Made by a program: the position numbers and the translations under genes
Shown: piece after piece, positions 27,536 to 34,874 of the stretch
How the letters are laid out: every line of letters begins with the position of its first letter
How positions within the stretch are numbered: the first letter of the stretch is position 1
NCBI RefSeq assembly: GCF_900240285.1
Contig: NZ_OESS01000001.1
Location: 1,488,001 to 1,552,000, forward strand
Direction of reading: 5' to 3'
From: Halobacillus sp. Marseille-P3879
Lineage (GTDB): Bacteria; Bacillota; Bacilli; Bacillales; Halobacillaceae
Length of the DNA: 64,000 nt
Notes under the pieces: generated by a model
Databases searched by the model: none
Seen by the model: only the letters and a program-made list of their open reading frames with translations
What the model was told of the DNA's origin: nothing

Positions 27536-28011
27536 TATTTTATAAGTGCATGTAATAGGGTGGTTAACAGAACACCTGTAAGACCACCAAAGAATACTTC
27601 GATCGGTTTGTGGCCTAACAATTCTTTTAACTCTTCCCTCTTTTGGAACTGCTCCTTATTTGCCCATTCTCTTGCTTCATTCACAAATCGATGGAAATCA
27701 TTCAGTAAGATATTCAACATAATTGCTTGTTCTCCCGTTTGCCGTCTAACTCCGGTAGAATCAAACATAACAATAATAGTAAATACAGCGGCCACAGCAA
27801 ACATCGAAGAATCAAATCCCTGATCTAATCCCACTGCAGTTGAAAGAGCTGTCACTGCTGCGGAGTGACTGCTGGGCATGCCTCCAGTACTAAAAGCGAG
27901 GCCGGGATTGAGGGTTCTGGATGCGATAAATTGAATGGGTATTTTTACTATTTGAGCAAATAGGATAGCTGCAATAGAAGCCCAAAGCGGAAAGTTGTGG
28001 AGTAAATCCAT
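27535..28011 (-). CDS. yuiD: Divergent PAP2 family membrane protein YuiD
   Basis: About 158 residues, DUF212. Conserved block STGGMPSSHSAAVTALSTAVG contains the PSSH of PAP2 phosphatases, and FDSTGVRRQTGEQA supplies the other conserved block. Hydrophobic N- and C-terminal segments are present. Predicted membrane phosphatase, perhaps of an isoprenyl or lipid phosphate; no substrate known. Start at MDLLHNFPL (28011) is chosen by similarity to the family N-terminus; an ATG five codons upstream (28026) abuts the ribosome site. Confidence 0.87.
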   Translation of the reverse strand: MDLLHNFPLWASIAAILFAQIVKIPIQFIASRTLNPGLAFSTGGMPSSHSAAVTALSTAVGLDQGFDSSMFAVAAVFTIIVMFDSTGVRRQTGEQAIMLNILLNDFHRFVNEAREWANKEQFQKREELKELLGHKPIEVFFGGLTGVLLTTLLHALIK

Positions 28012-28146
28012 TTCTGTAACGAACATCCTCTCTCAACTGATAATACGTGTCGTATAATGATTGTAGCATATTACTAAAATATTTGTCTGTTCTGTAATAG
28101 GAAGAAATAAAATATTTTAGTATACTTTAGTTGGGAGGAGATCAGA

Positions 28147-29628
28147 ATGTTTCAAATTACTAAATCTTATAAGAATGAAGAGGAGACGCTTGTAATAGGT
28201 TTATTTACGAATAAGGCCCCTTCGCCGACGTTTAATAATTTAAATGAGCAATTAAAAGGGGCTCTTCAGCGCTACATACAAGACGGAGATATATCGACTA
28301 ATTATAAAGAAATAGAAAAAGTATTGGTCCCTGAATATTCAGGGGTTAAAAGAATTTATTTTATCGGACTAGGGAATGAATCGAGCATAAATAAAAGCAG
28401 GTACCGTAAAGCTTTCGGGAATTTATTTAAGAGAATGCAGAAGGATGGGATCCAGCGTGCTGCTGTTGATGTAAACAGCATTCTTTCAGTTTTTGCAACT
28501 GAAAATGATTGTGCTTCCCTTATTTCAGAATGTATGGGAATGGCTACTTTTCAGCTCTCTCACTTTAAAACAAAAAAACAGAAAGAAACAGCTTATATTG
28601 ACCAGTTAACCCTGATTACAGAGGCAGAGGAAAGCGAGTTAATGTTTTCTTTAGCTGCAGGGTACGCTTTTAGCAAAGGCGTAAATACTGCAAGACATCT
28701 TGTTCATTCTCCTGCAAATTTATTAACTGCATCATCTATGGCAGAATTTGCGAGAGAACTGGCATTGATGCATGATTTTTCTGTGGAAATATTAGAGGAA
28801 GAGGATCTTGAGAGATTAGGTATGGGAGCTTTATTGGCTGTAAATCAGGGGTCGACAGAACCGCCGGCCTTAATTGTATTGAAGTATCAGGGACTTGAAC
28901 AATGGGAGAACGTGACTGCATTTGTAGGAAAAGGAATTACTTACGATACTGGAGGATATTCTCTAAAATCGAAAACAGGGATGCCTGGAATGAAGGGGGA
29001 CATGGGAGGAGCTGCGGCTGTTCTTGGAGCCATGGAGACCATAGGCAGAGTAAGACCTAAGTGTAATATTTTAGCGGTGATTCCTTCTACTGATAATATG
29101 ATCTCAGGAGGAGCGTTTAAGCCGGATGATGTCATTACTTCAATGAGCGGGCGGACCATAGAAGTATTGAACACTGATGCAGAAGGGCGTTTGGCCTTAG
29201 CAGACGGTGTGACCTATGCCAAACAGAATAAGGTGGACCGTATTATTGATGTCGCCACACTTACCGGAGGCGTTGTCACTGCTTTGGGTTCCTGGATGAC
29301 CGGTGCAATGACGAACAACCAGGATTTCTATAAAGAGATTGAGCAGACTGCCGAAGAAATGGGAGAACCTATTTGGCAGCTTCCTTACAACGAGGATTAT
29401 AAAGAACAGGTTAGAAAAAGTGACGTAGCGGATTTAAATAACTCTCCAACTAGAAAAGCACATCCTATTATGGGAGGAGCATTTGTTGGAGAGTTTGCGG
29501 AAGATACCCCATGGGTACACCTTGATATAGCTGGGACTTCAATGGCAGATGCCCCACATGAGCTTGGCCCTAAAGGACCTACAGGAGTAATGGCGAAAAC
29601 ATTGGCTGCCTATGCAATTAATTCATAA
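28147..29628 (+). CDS. yuiE: Leucyl aminopeptidase, M17 family (YuiE/PepA)
   Basis: Cytosolic two-metal aminopeptidase that removes N-terminal amino acids; 493 residues, the usual M17 length. The C-terminal catalytic domain shows FVGKGITYDTGGYSLKSKTG (metal-binding Lys and Asp), MKGDMGGAAAV and NTDAEGRLALADGV (metal-binding Asp and Glu, catalytic Arg). GGGAGGAG precedes the ATG. It is divergent from yuiD. Confidence 0.94.
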   Translation: MFQITKSYKNEEETLVIGLFTNKAPSPTFNNLNEQLKGALQRYIQDGDISTNYKEIEKVLVPEYSGVKRIYFIGLGNESSINKSRYRKAFGNLFKRMQKDGIQRAAVDVNSILSVFATENDCASLISECMGMATFQLSHFKTKKQKETAYIDQLTLITEAEESELMFSLAAGYAFSKGVNTARHLVHSPANLLTASSMAEFARELALMHDFSVEILEEEDLERLGMGALLAVNQGSTEPPALIVLKYQGLEQWENVTAFVGKGITYDTGGYSLKSKTGMPGMKGDMGGAAAVLGAMETIGRVRPKCNILAVIPSTDNMISGGAFKPDDVITSMSGRTIEVLNTDAEGRLALADGVTYAKQNKVDRIIDVATLTGGVVTALGSWMTGAMTNNQDFYKEIEQTAEEMGEPIWQLPYNEDYKEQVRKSDVADLNNSPTRKAHPIMGGAFVGEFAEDTPWVHLDIAGTSMADAPHELGPKGPTGVMAKTLAAYAINS

Positions 29629-29652
29629 AAAGTACCCTCTATGAGAGCACGC

Positions 29653-29964
29653 AGGCTGTCGAGAACTTTCTCGACAGCCTTATCTGTGTGCCCGCCTGCC
29701 GCTGTCAGACTAGAAAAGGCTCTGTGGCTAAGTGGAAGTACCAGTAGGACGTGTATGGGAAAAAAGAGCGGTTTCGTTTGAATCGACTTTTCAATGAGGG
29801 AAATGGATTATCGTCGTGTGAGAATAGAGAAAGCGGAGCGTTGCTTACCAGGTTATAAAGAACAGGTTTCTTGGAAAGGAAAATGTCTGCGAAAAGCGAG
29901 TGGGTTTTGGCCGCACGTGCGCATAAAAAAGCTTGTAGAAAAACACGAGGTTTCTCTACAAGCT
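29653..29964. repeat. IS1182-derived hairpin-bounded element (copy 2)
   Basis: Left hairpin AGGCTGTCGAGAA (29653) pairs with TTCTCGACAGCCT (ends 29680); right hairpin AGCTTGTAGA (29930) pairs with TCTACAAGCT (ends 29964). Between them a short stretch, 29770-29800, can be read as RLNRLFNEGN, resembling the transposase fragments at 34387 and 60057. It is flanked by AGTACCCTCTAT (29631) and AGTGCCCTCTAT (29966), an 11/12 duplication. No intact gene is present in the 362-bp interval. Confidence 0.7.
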
Positions 29965-29990
29965 GAGTGCCCTCTATTGATGACACTTTT

Positions 29991-30701
29991 TTATTCCTGG
30001 ATCGCTGCTTCTAATGCTACTTCAATCATTTCGTTAAAAGTAGTTTGACGTTCTTCAGAAGAAGTTTCCTCTCCTGTTAGGATATGATCGCTTACTGTTA
30101 GAACGGATAACGCTTTCCGGCCAAACTTGGCAGCTAACGTATAGAGTGCCGTTGTTTCCATTTCTACGGCAAGAACGTTATACTTAGCCAGCAGGTTGAA
30201 CAAATCCATCGCATTATCGCGATAAAAGCTGTCACTTGTGAATACGTTACCTACACGGAGTTTCAATCCTTTATTAAACCCAGCATCATAAGCGTTCTTC
30301 AATAAATTAAAATCAGCGGTTGGAGCATAATCGATACCGCCGAATACCATGCGGTTCATTTGGGAATCTGTAGTTGATGTTGAAGCAAGAATAACATCAC
30401 GAACCTTGACGTCTTTTTGAAGAGCTCCACATGTACCTACTCGAATCAATTTCTGAACATCATAACTTTCCATCAATTCATTGATATAAATAGAAATAGA
30501 AGGAACACCCATTCCGGTTCCTTGAACGGAAATACGTTCACCTTTATAGGTTCCTGTGTACCCATACATTCCTCTAACTTCATTATAGCAAATTGCATCC
30601 TCTAAAAAGTTCTCAGCTATATATTTTGCTCTTAGCGGATCTCCGGGTAATAGAATTTTATCAGCAATATCGCCAGGTTTAGCACCAATATGTACACTCA
30701 T
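29991..30701 (-). CDS. deoD: Purine-nucleoside phosphorylase DeoD
   Basis: Hexameric purine nucleoside phosphorylase; splits ribo- and deoxyribonucleosides with phosphate for purine salvage. 236 residues. N-terminal phosphate and nucleoside loops [20 protein letters not shown] and [16 protein letters not shown] are typical, followed by VRVGT-like [22 protein letters not shown] (ribose-binding Glu) and [11 protein letters not shown] (catalytic Asp). GGAGG-type site (AAAAGGAGG) precedes the ATG. TTGTTT-17-TAATTT upstream is a possible promoter. Confidence 0.97.
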   Translation of the reverse strand: MSVHIGAKPGDIADKILLPGDPLRAKYIAENFLEDAICYNEVRGMYGYTGTYKGERISVQGTGMGVPSISIYINELMESYDVQKLIRVGTCGALQKDVKVRDVILASTSTTDSQMNRMVFGGIDYAPTADFNLLKNAYDAGFNKGLKLRVGNVFTSDSFYRDNAMDLFNLLAKYNVLAVEMETTALYTLAAKFGRKALSVLTVSDHILTGEETSSEERQTTFNEMIEVALEAAIQE

Positions 30702-31069
30702 TGGTTGACCTCCTTTTCATTCTTTCGCACTATTAAAATTACCACACTCGTTGGGATAAAACAAATAAACAAGTGGAATGGCAAATAAGCAGCTGATAGA
30801 ATAAAAATAACCGTATGGATATTATGTAAGCGTTTTAAAGTCAAGGAGCTGTGAAATCCTGAATTAAAGAGGAAAATCTGGCGACCTTATGGTTAGATAT
30901 TACGATAATGAGTTCGACGAAAACAAAGGGCTTCCGCAATAACCAATTATTCGCTGTTTTAAGGACGATCATTCTTTTAATACGTATAGTATAGAAATTA
31001 TTGATTTATCTAAAGATACAACGACGCGTTTCCATGAATAACAGCGTCGTGGCAGAAAGGAAGGACGAC
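30702..31069. other. Intergenic region between divergent deoD and khtT
   Basis: 368 bases without a supported gene. It must hold both promoters: TTGTTT-17-TAATTT on the minus strand near 30730-30775 for deoD, and TATAGT near 30985 for khtT. A cre-like site is at 30825. A hairpin ACGACGC (31021)...GCGTCGT (ends 31050) stands 20 bases before the khtT start codon. I see no ydaO/c-di-AMP riboswitch core and no other known RNA. Confidence 0.5.
30825..30838. promoter_or_regulatory. cre-like site between deoD and khtT
   Basis: TGTAAGCGTTTTAA matches the CcpA cre consensus TGWAARCGYTWWCA at 13 of 14 positions. It lies 124 bp upstream of deoD and 232 bp upstream of khtT. Confidence 0.4.
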
Positions 31070-31558
31070 ATGAATATTTCTATTTCTCAGCTGCCGGGAA
31101 TCGGGCAGAAGATTTCTCTGAAAACAGCCGAAGAAAGTATGCTTGTACTTATTGTTCATCATACCGGCAAACGGGAATTATACTTTTTCGATGATAAGGA
31201 TAGTGAGGAAGCTGACTTCGCTATGGATTTAACTTCTGATGAAACAAGAGAGCTTGGTGCTCAGCTGTTAGGGGCAACCTATCAGCCTGTGAATGCAGAC
31301 CAGCTGAAGATATTTAAAAACCAAATTGTGATTGACTGGATTGAACTAAAGCCTGGTTCTCCACTTGTACACAAAACAATAGAAGAATCTGAAGTTCGTA
31401 ATTTAACTGGCGTAACTATTATCGGTATTGTCAAAGGAGACGAAACAATTGCTATTCCGGATGCAGACACTAAATTGCAGCCTGGAGATGTTATTATGTC
31501 AATAGGGAAACAAGATCAAATAGATAGTATGACATCTTTGTGTAATGGAGGGGAATGA
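31070..31558 (+). CDS. khtT: K+/H+ antiporter regulatory subunit KhtT
   Basis: 162-residue cytosolic regulator of the KhtU antiporter. The C-terminal RCK_C (TrkA-C) domain from about residue 85 (HKTIEESEVRNLTGVTIIGI ... LQPGDVIMSIGKQDQI) is the part that binds nucleotides, c-di-AMP in the B. subtilis protein. The N-terminal domain is the family-specific dimerisation part. ATG 31070 follows GAAAGGAAGG; upstream in-frame codons lie beyond a hairpin. khtU starts six bases after the stop. khtS of B. subtilis is absent. Confidence 0.9.
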   Translation: MNISISQLPGIGQKISLKTAEESMLVLIVHHTGKRELYFFDDKDSEEADFAMDLTSDETRELGAQLLGATYQPVNADQLKIFKNQIVIDWIELKPGSPLVHKTIEESEVRNLTGVTIIGIVKGDETIAIPDADTKLQPGDVIMSIGKQDQIDSMTSLCNGGE

Positions 31559-31564
31559 TCCAAC

Positions 31565-32743
31565 TTGCATACCGACTTTCCTGATTTGTTAGGGGCGGGG
31601 CTCATTTTATTATTCATTTTTTATTTGGGGTACCTGAGCCTTAAAATCAAAATGCCAAACGTTATTCTTTATATTCTATTAGGAATTATTTTGGCAGACG
31701 CGCTTGCTGAAAGTGAGATCCTTCACTTTGCGAGCGAAGTAGGGATAGTTCTGCTGTTTTTCCTGCTTGGGTTAGAGTTTAATGTGAAACGTCTTGGAGG
31801 GATTGCGAAGAAAGTTTGGCCTGCAGGCTTGCTGGATGTGTTTTTAAGCCTGGGAATTACAACGGGAATTGCCTTGTTATTTAATCTTGATTTATTTTCC
31901 AGTTTTCTTGTTGGTGGTATTGCATACGCTACAAGTTCATCGATTACAGCAAAGCTGTTGGATGATCGAGGAAGAATGGCGAATACAGAGACAGAATTCA
32001 TACTTGCGATTTTAATTTTTGAAGACTTAGTAGCACCTATTGTTGTGGCTGTATTATTTGGAGTAAGTTCAGGAGAAAATTTCACAAGCCTGTCTACACT
32101 ATACTTATTAGGAAAAATAATAGGGTTAACCTTATTAGCAGTCATTATTGGTAAAACTTTATTCAAGAACTTTGAACGCTTTCTTGATCGAATATCAGAT
32201 GAGGATTTTAAGATTTCACTGCTTATAGGGATTGCTTTAACTTATGGAGGGCTTGCTCTGTTTTTGGGGCTCTCAGAAGTACTGGGAGCTTTTTTGGCAG
32301 GTATGATGCTTGCTGAACTAGGAAAGATCGAGAAGGTGGAACAGACGGTGTTTCCTGTTAGGGATTTAATGCTTCCCGCATTTTTTGTTTATTTTGGGAC
32401 AACCATTGAGCTCGGTAATGGTGTCCCTATGGCTTTGTTATTAGTTATCGTGATCATGTGGTCGATCCTTTCAAAGCTCCTTGTTGGAATCGTGGGAGGG
32501 CCTATTTATGGTCTGTCTAAGCGATCGTCTCTGCGAGCAGGTTTATCCTTGTGTGCCAGAGGCGAATTCTCAGTTGTAATAGCAAGTGTCGCAACCGGCA
32601 CTTTAAAGGCTTTTAGCGGGCTTTATATATTAATCGCTGCATTTATCGGCATGTTTCTATTTGAAAAAGCTCCAAAAATCACGACAAAAATCTATGGTCA
32701 ACCCTTGAAGAAAAAGAAGAATCTTAAAGTGCCGGGAGATTGA
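31565..32743 (+). CDS. khtU: K+/H+ antiporter KhtU (CPA2 family)
   Basis: Membrane antiporter that expels K+ in exchange for H+, 392 residues with about 12 hydrophobic segments. CPA2 features: LLFFLLGLEFNVKRLGGIAK, AYATSSSITAKLL in the core region, and EVLGAFLAGMMLAE with the partner LMLPAFFVYFGTTIELG. TTG 31565 is the start by the GGAGGGGA site 10 bases before. The operon with khtT implies c-di-AMP and pH control of K+ efflux, useful for a salt-adapted cell. Confidence 0.93.
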   Translation: MHTDFPDLLGAGLILLFIFYLGYLSLKIKMPNVILYILLGIILADALAESEILHFASEVGIVLLFFLLGLEFNVKRLGGIAKKVWPAGLLDVFLSLGITTGIALLFNLDLFSSFLVGGIAYATSSSITAKLLDDRGRMANTETEFILAILIFEDLVAPIVVAVLFGVSSGENFTSLSTLYLLGKIIGLTLLAVIIGKTLFKNFERFLDRISDEDFKISLLIGIALTYGGLALFLGLSEVLGAFLAGMMLAELGKIEKVEQTVFPVRDLMLPAFFVYFGTTIELGNGVPMALLLVIVIMWSILSKLLVGIVGGPIYGLSKRSSLRAGLSLCARGEFSVVIASVATGTLKAFSGLYILIAAFIGMFLFEKAPKITTKIYGQPLKKKKNLKVPGD

Positions 32744-32745
32744 AA

Positions 32746-33129
32746 TTACTTGAAATATTGTTTTTCTAAATCATCAAGCTGTCTTAGAGCTGATTGATTA
32801 AAATTGGTTTCACGTCTAATGAGTTTTTCTTTCAGTTTTTCTACTGATTTTCTTAACGAGTCTGTATAGTCGGGAACTTCTTGGTCTTCGAGTATTTCTA
32901 TTGCTTGTTTGTTTATGTTTGCTTTTTCCAAATAGCTTAACGCCTTTCTTTGGTGAAAAAATACTTCATCTGTCTGCCCGGGATTATGCAAATCACCTTG
33001 CATCGGGTGTTTATCAACAGCTAACACCTTAACTAAATAAGCGTGGGGGCGTTCTTCTATAAATTCTCCTATATAAATTCCGGTCTTATAATGAGCCTTT
33101 ACAATATCACCTTGTTTTAATTCAGTCAT
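32746..33129 (-). CDS. kapB: Kinase-associated protein KapB
   Basis: 127 residues. The N-terminal half has the KapB beta-barrel pattern (LKQGDIVKAHYKTGIYIGEF; YLVKVLAVDKHPMQGDLHNP), and the C-terminal half is helical. In B. subtilis KapB is needed for full activity of the sporulation kinase KinB. kinB itself is not seen here, though patB, its B. subtilis neighbour, lies 1.7 kb away. GGAGGAATAAT precedes ATG 33129. The 3' end is convergent with khtU, two bases apart. Confidence 0.88.
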   Translation of the reverse strand: MTELKQGDIVKAHYKTGIYIGEFIEERPHAYLVKVLAVDKHPMQGDLHNPGQTDEVFFHQRKALSYLEKANINKQAIEILEDQEVPDYTDSLRKSVEKLKEKLIRRETNFNQSALRQLDDLEKQYFK

Positions 33130-33241
33130 ATTATTCCTCCTCTTTGTAAGCTCAAAGTATTTTAAATGTGATGGAATGGTTAACATTATTCCACTGCATC
33201 TTTTACATGTTATAATATCATCGAAAGGTAGTGGTTGTCTT

Positions 33242-33445
33242 ATGATGGAATTTCTATATTTTCCCGAAGATAAAACAGAATACATTCCAGCTGTTTTAAT
33301 GCTTGCGGTTTTTGTTATTCTAGCTGGGGTTACAATGTACTTCATTATTAAAAAATCCCGTAAGGAAGAAAGAAAGACGGAAAACTTCTCCCGGTCACAT
33401 ACGGTAAGTGAACAATCAAGTAAAGATTACTCAAACAAGGCTTAG
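33242..33445 (+). CDS. Small single-pass membrane protein, unknown
   Basis: 67 residues: an acidic N-terminus, one membrane helix (about residues 15-36, YIPAVLMLAVFVILAGVTMY), then a basic and polar tail (KKSRKEERKTENFSRS). Family not recognised. The start is uncertain because the closest purine-rich stretch (GAAAGG) is about 15 bases before ATG 33242 and a second ATG follows. Divergent from kapB. Coding potential is supported only by length and composition. Confidence 0.55.
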   Translation: MMEFLYFPEDKTEYIPAVLMLAVFVILAGVTMYFIIKKSRKEERKTENFSRSHTVSEQSSKDYSNKA

Positions 33446-33534
33446 ATTATTATATAGTCTTGTTTTTTTTGTTATAAAGTGGACTGCTTATGGAAAAACT
33501 AGCCACTATACTGTCTTCTGAAAGGGCGTTGATT

Positions 33535-34098
33535 ATGAAGAAGTGGCTAGGTTTAGCAGGTTTGGTATTATTAATAGGTTGTAACGATGCCAGCCGCTCT
33601 CCTCTTGAAACACCAATTTATAACCAAGAAGGGGATCGAATAGGAAATGCAATTTTTACTGAACAGCCTGATGGAGTGGAAGTAAGTGTTACTGCTGAAG
33701 GACTTTCTTCAGGCGTACATGGGATTCATGTTCATGAACGACCGGAATGTAAAGGTCCTGATTTTAAGAGTGCAGGCAACCACTTTAATCCAAAGAATGC
33801 GGACCACGGGTTAATGAATGAAAAAGGAGCTCATACAGGTGATCTTCCTAATATTGAAGCCGGCGGTGATGGCAAGGTTGACGTAGAATTAATGCTTCCA
33901 GAAGCTACACTTAAAGATGGACAAACTTCTCTATTGAGAGATAAAGGGACTTCGTTGGTGATTCACAGTGAGGCAGATGATGGGATGTCTCAGCCGGCGG
34001 GTGATTCTGGGGAAAGAGTGGCTTGTGCAGAGATTACCCAAGAGGCTGATAAAGATGAAACCAGTGATCCAACAGAGCTGGATGAGAATAATGAATAA
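33535..34098 (+). CDS. sodC: Cu/Zn superoxide dismutase-like lipoprotein (SodC)
   Basis: 187-residue lipoprotein. The signal MKKWLGLAGLVLLIGC ends in lipobox LIGC (Cys16). The SOD fold then shows all metal ligands: GIHVHE (two Cu His), GNHFNP (bridging His), ADHG and GAHTGDLPN (Zn His and Asp), VIHSEADD (Cu His), plus the disulfide pair ECKGP and VACAE. Extracytoplasmic superoxide removal is therefore plausible, unlike B. subtilis YojM, which I recall as missing a Cu ligand. AAAGGG nine bases before ATG 33535 sets the start. An acidic tail ends the protein. Confidence 0.9.
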   Translation: MKKWLGLAGLVLLIGCNDASRSPLETPIYNQEGDRIGNAIFTEQPDGVEVSVTAEGLSSGVHGIHVHERPECKGPDFKSAGNHFNPKNADHGLMNEKGAHTGDLPNIEAGGDGKVDVELMLPEATLKDGQTSLLRDKGTSLVIHSEADDGMSQPAGDSGERVACAEITQEADKDETSDPTELDENNE

Positions 34099-34100
34099 AA

Positions 34101-34129
34101 ACAACTTCCTAGTGTGACTAGGAAGTTGT
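34101..34129. terminator. Terminator hairpin after sodC, left copy of a flanking duplication
   Basis: ACAACTTCCTAGT pairs with ACTAGGAAGTTGT (13 bp, loop of three). The stop of sodC is three bases before. The same 29 bases recur at 34846-34874 with only two mismatches, exactly across the inserted element. Confidence 0.85.
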
Positions 34130-34180
34130 CAGCTTGTAGAGAACTCCCGTGTTTTTCTGCAAGCTTTTTTTGTGTGCACG

Positions 34181-34298
34181 GGCGGGCGAATACCGCTCGC
34201 TTTCCGCGGACGAACGCCCGGGCCTCCTCGTGAAACCCACACTGCGGGGTCTCGGATCGCCCGGTTTTCCGCAGGAGTCTCGCAGTATTCGCCAGCCC
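34181..34298 (-). repeat. GC-rich palindromic repeat nested in the IS1182-derived element
   Basis: Inverted ends GGGCGGGCGAATAC and GTATTCGCCAGCCC. The minus strand contains GAGACTCCTGCGGAAAA and GCGGAAAGCGAGCGG, the hallmarks of the copy at 14971-15084. It carries no credible ORF. Confidence 0.65.
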
Positions 34299-34386
34299 GT
34301 AACAGAAAACGACTCTCCTTCACCTGGCTAACCCTGTCCAGGTGAAGGGCAATCTTTTTTCATGTTCAAACAGGCAGCTGTCAGTA

Positions 34387-34503
34387 ATGCCTTTGAACCG
34401 GCTTTTGAATGAAGTCAAGTGGATTTATCGAATGAGAAAAGAAAAAGTGGAACGTAGCTTCGCAGATACCAAAGAACTGCACGGGCTGCGTTATTATCGT
34501 TTT
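34387..34503 (+). pseudogene. IS1182-family transposase, C-terminal fragment
   Basis: 39 codons read KWIYRMRKEKVERSFADTK and ELHGLRYYRF, the conserved VERSFAD-K-LHG-RY region near the C-terminus of IS1182/IS1380-like transposases. It stops at an abrupt junction where the sequence continues into the inverted N-terminal part. A more decayed relative is at 60057. Confidence 0.72.
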
Positions 34504-34523
34504 GTCTTTCCAATTCCAGTTCC

Positions 34524-34736
34524 GAACGAATCCCATAGAAATAGCCGATAAACATCATTTTGAATACCACAAGAAGATCAAGAGAAGGACGGCCATTGTC
34601 TTGCACGTACTCTTTCAGGGATAAAGGAAAAATCTATGTATTGATCAATCTTACGAAGCAAGTGATCTTCGGGCACCAATTCTTCAATGGTCAATATTTC
34701 GATTTCATTTTGGCGTTCTTTTCTAGAGTGAAACAT
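34524..34736 (-). pseudogene. IS1182-family transposase, N-terminal fragment with frameshift
   Basis: The minus strand from ATG 34736 reads EEDHLLRKIDQYIDFSFI-type sequence (IEELVPEDHLLRKIDQYIDF), the typical IS1182 N-terminus, then shifts frame to YVQDNGRPSLDLLVVFKMMF and ends at YFYGIRS. It faces away from the C-terminal fragment, so the element has been rearranged as well as deleted. Not functional. Confidence 0.75.
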
Positions 34737-34845
34737 GACTAACACCGCCTTAGAGAATTCTTACCTATAGTGTACCAAACTAACGCGGTGAAAAGTGAAA
34801 GTTACAGAAAAAAATAAAGACTGTCGAGACTTTCTCGACAGTCTG

Positions 34846-34874
34846 ACAACTTCCTAGCATGACTAGGAAGTTGT
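34846..34874. terminator. Terminator hairpin of patB, right copy of the flanking duplication
   Basis: ACAACTTCCTAGC pairs with GACTAGGAAGTTGT; six Ts follow on the plus strand. It encodes the last codons of patB (KTTS, stop). 27 of 29 bases equal 34101-34129. Confidence 0.82.

Larger units (their letters stand above)
34131..34844. mobile_element. Decayed IS1182-family insertion between duplicated terminators (copy 3)
   Basis: Bounded by hairpin AGCTTGTAGA...TCTGCAAGCT (34131-34165) and hairpin AGACTGTCGAGA...TCTCGACAGTCT (34818-34844), the same pair as in the other copies but in opposite orientation. It contains the GC-rich palindromic repeat (34181-34298), a C-terminal transposase fragment on the plus strand and an N-terminal fragment on the minus strand. 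One base separates it on each side from near-identical 29-bp terminator hairpins, so the insertion probably went into a terminator shared by sodC and patB. Confidence 0.75.

Noticed and set aside
30702-31069. c-di-AMP (ydaO-type) riboswitch before khtTU
   Set aside because: The conserved core sequences of that riboswitch are not present, although KhtT-type proteins are c-di-AMP regulated.
31723-32166. Long antisense frames inside khtU and other genes (e.g. 28941-29174, 25604-26086, 10556-10870)
   Set aside because: They lie fully opposite well-identified genes, lack ribosome sites and show no protein-like motifs; shadows of the real frames.
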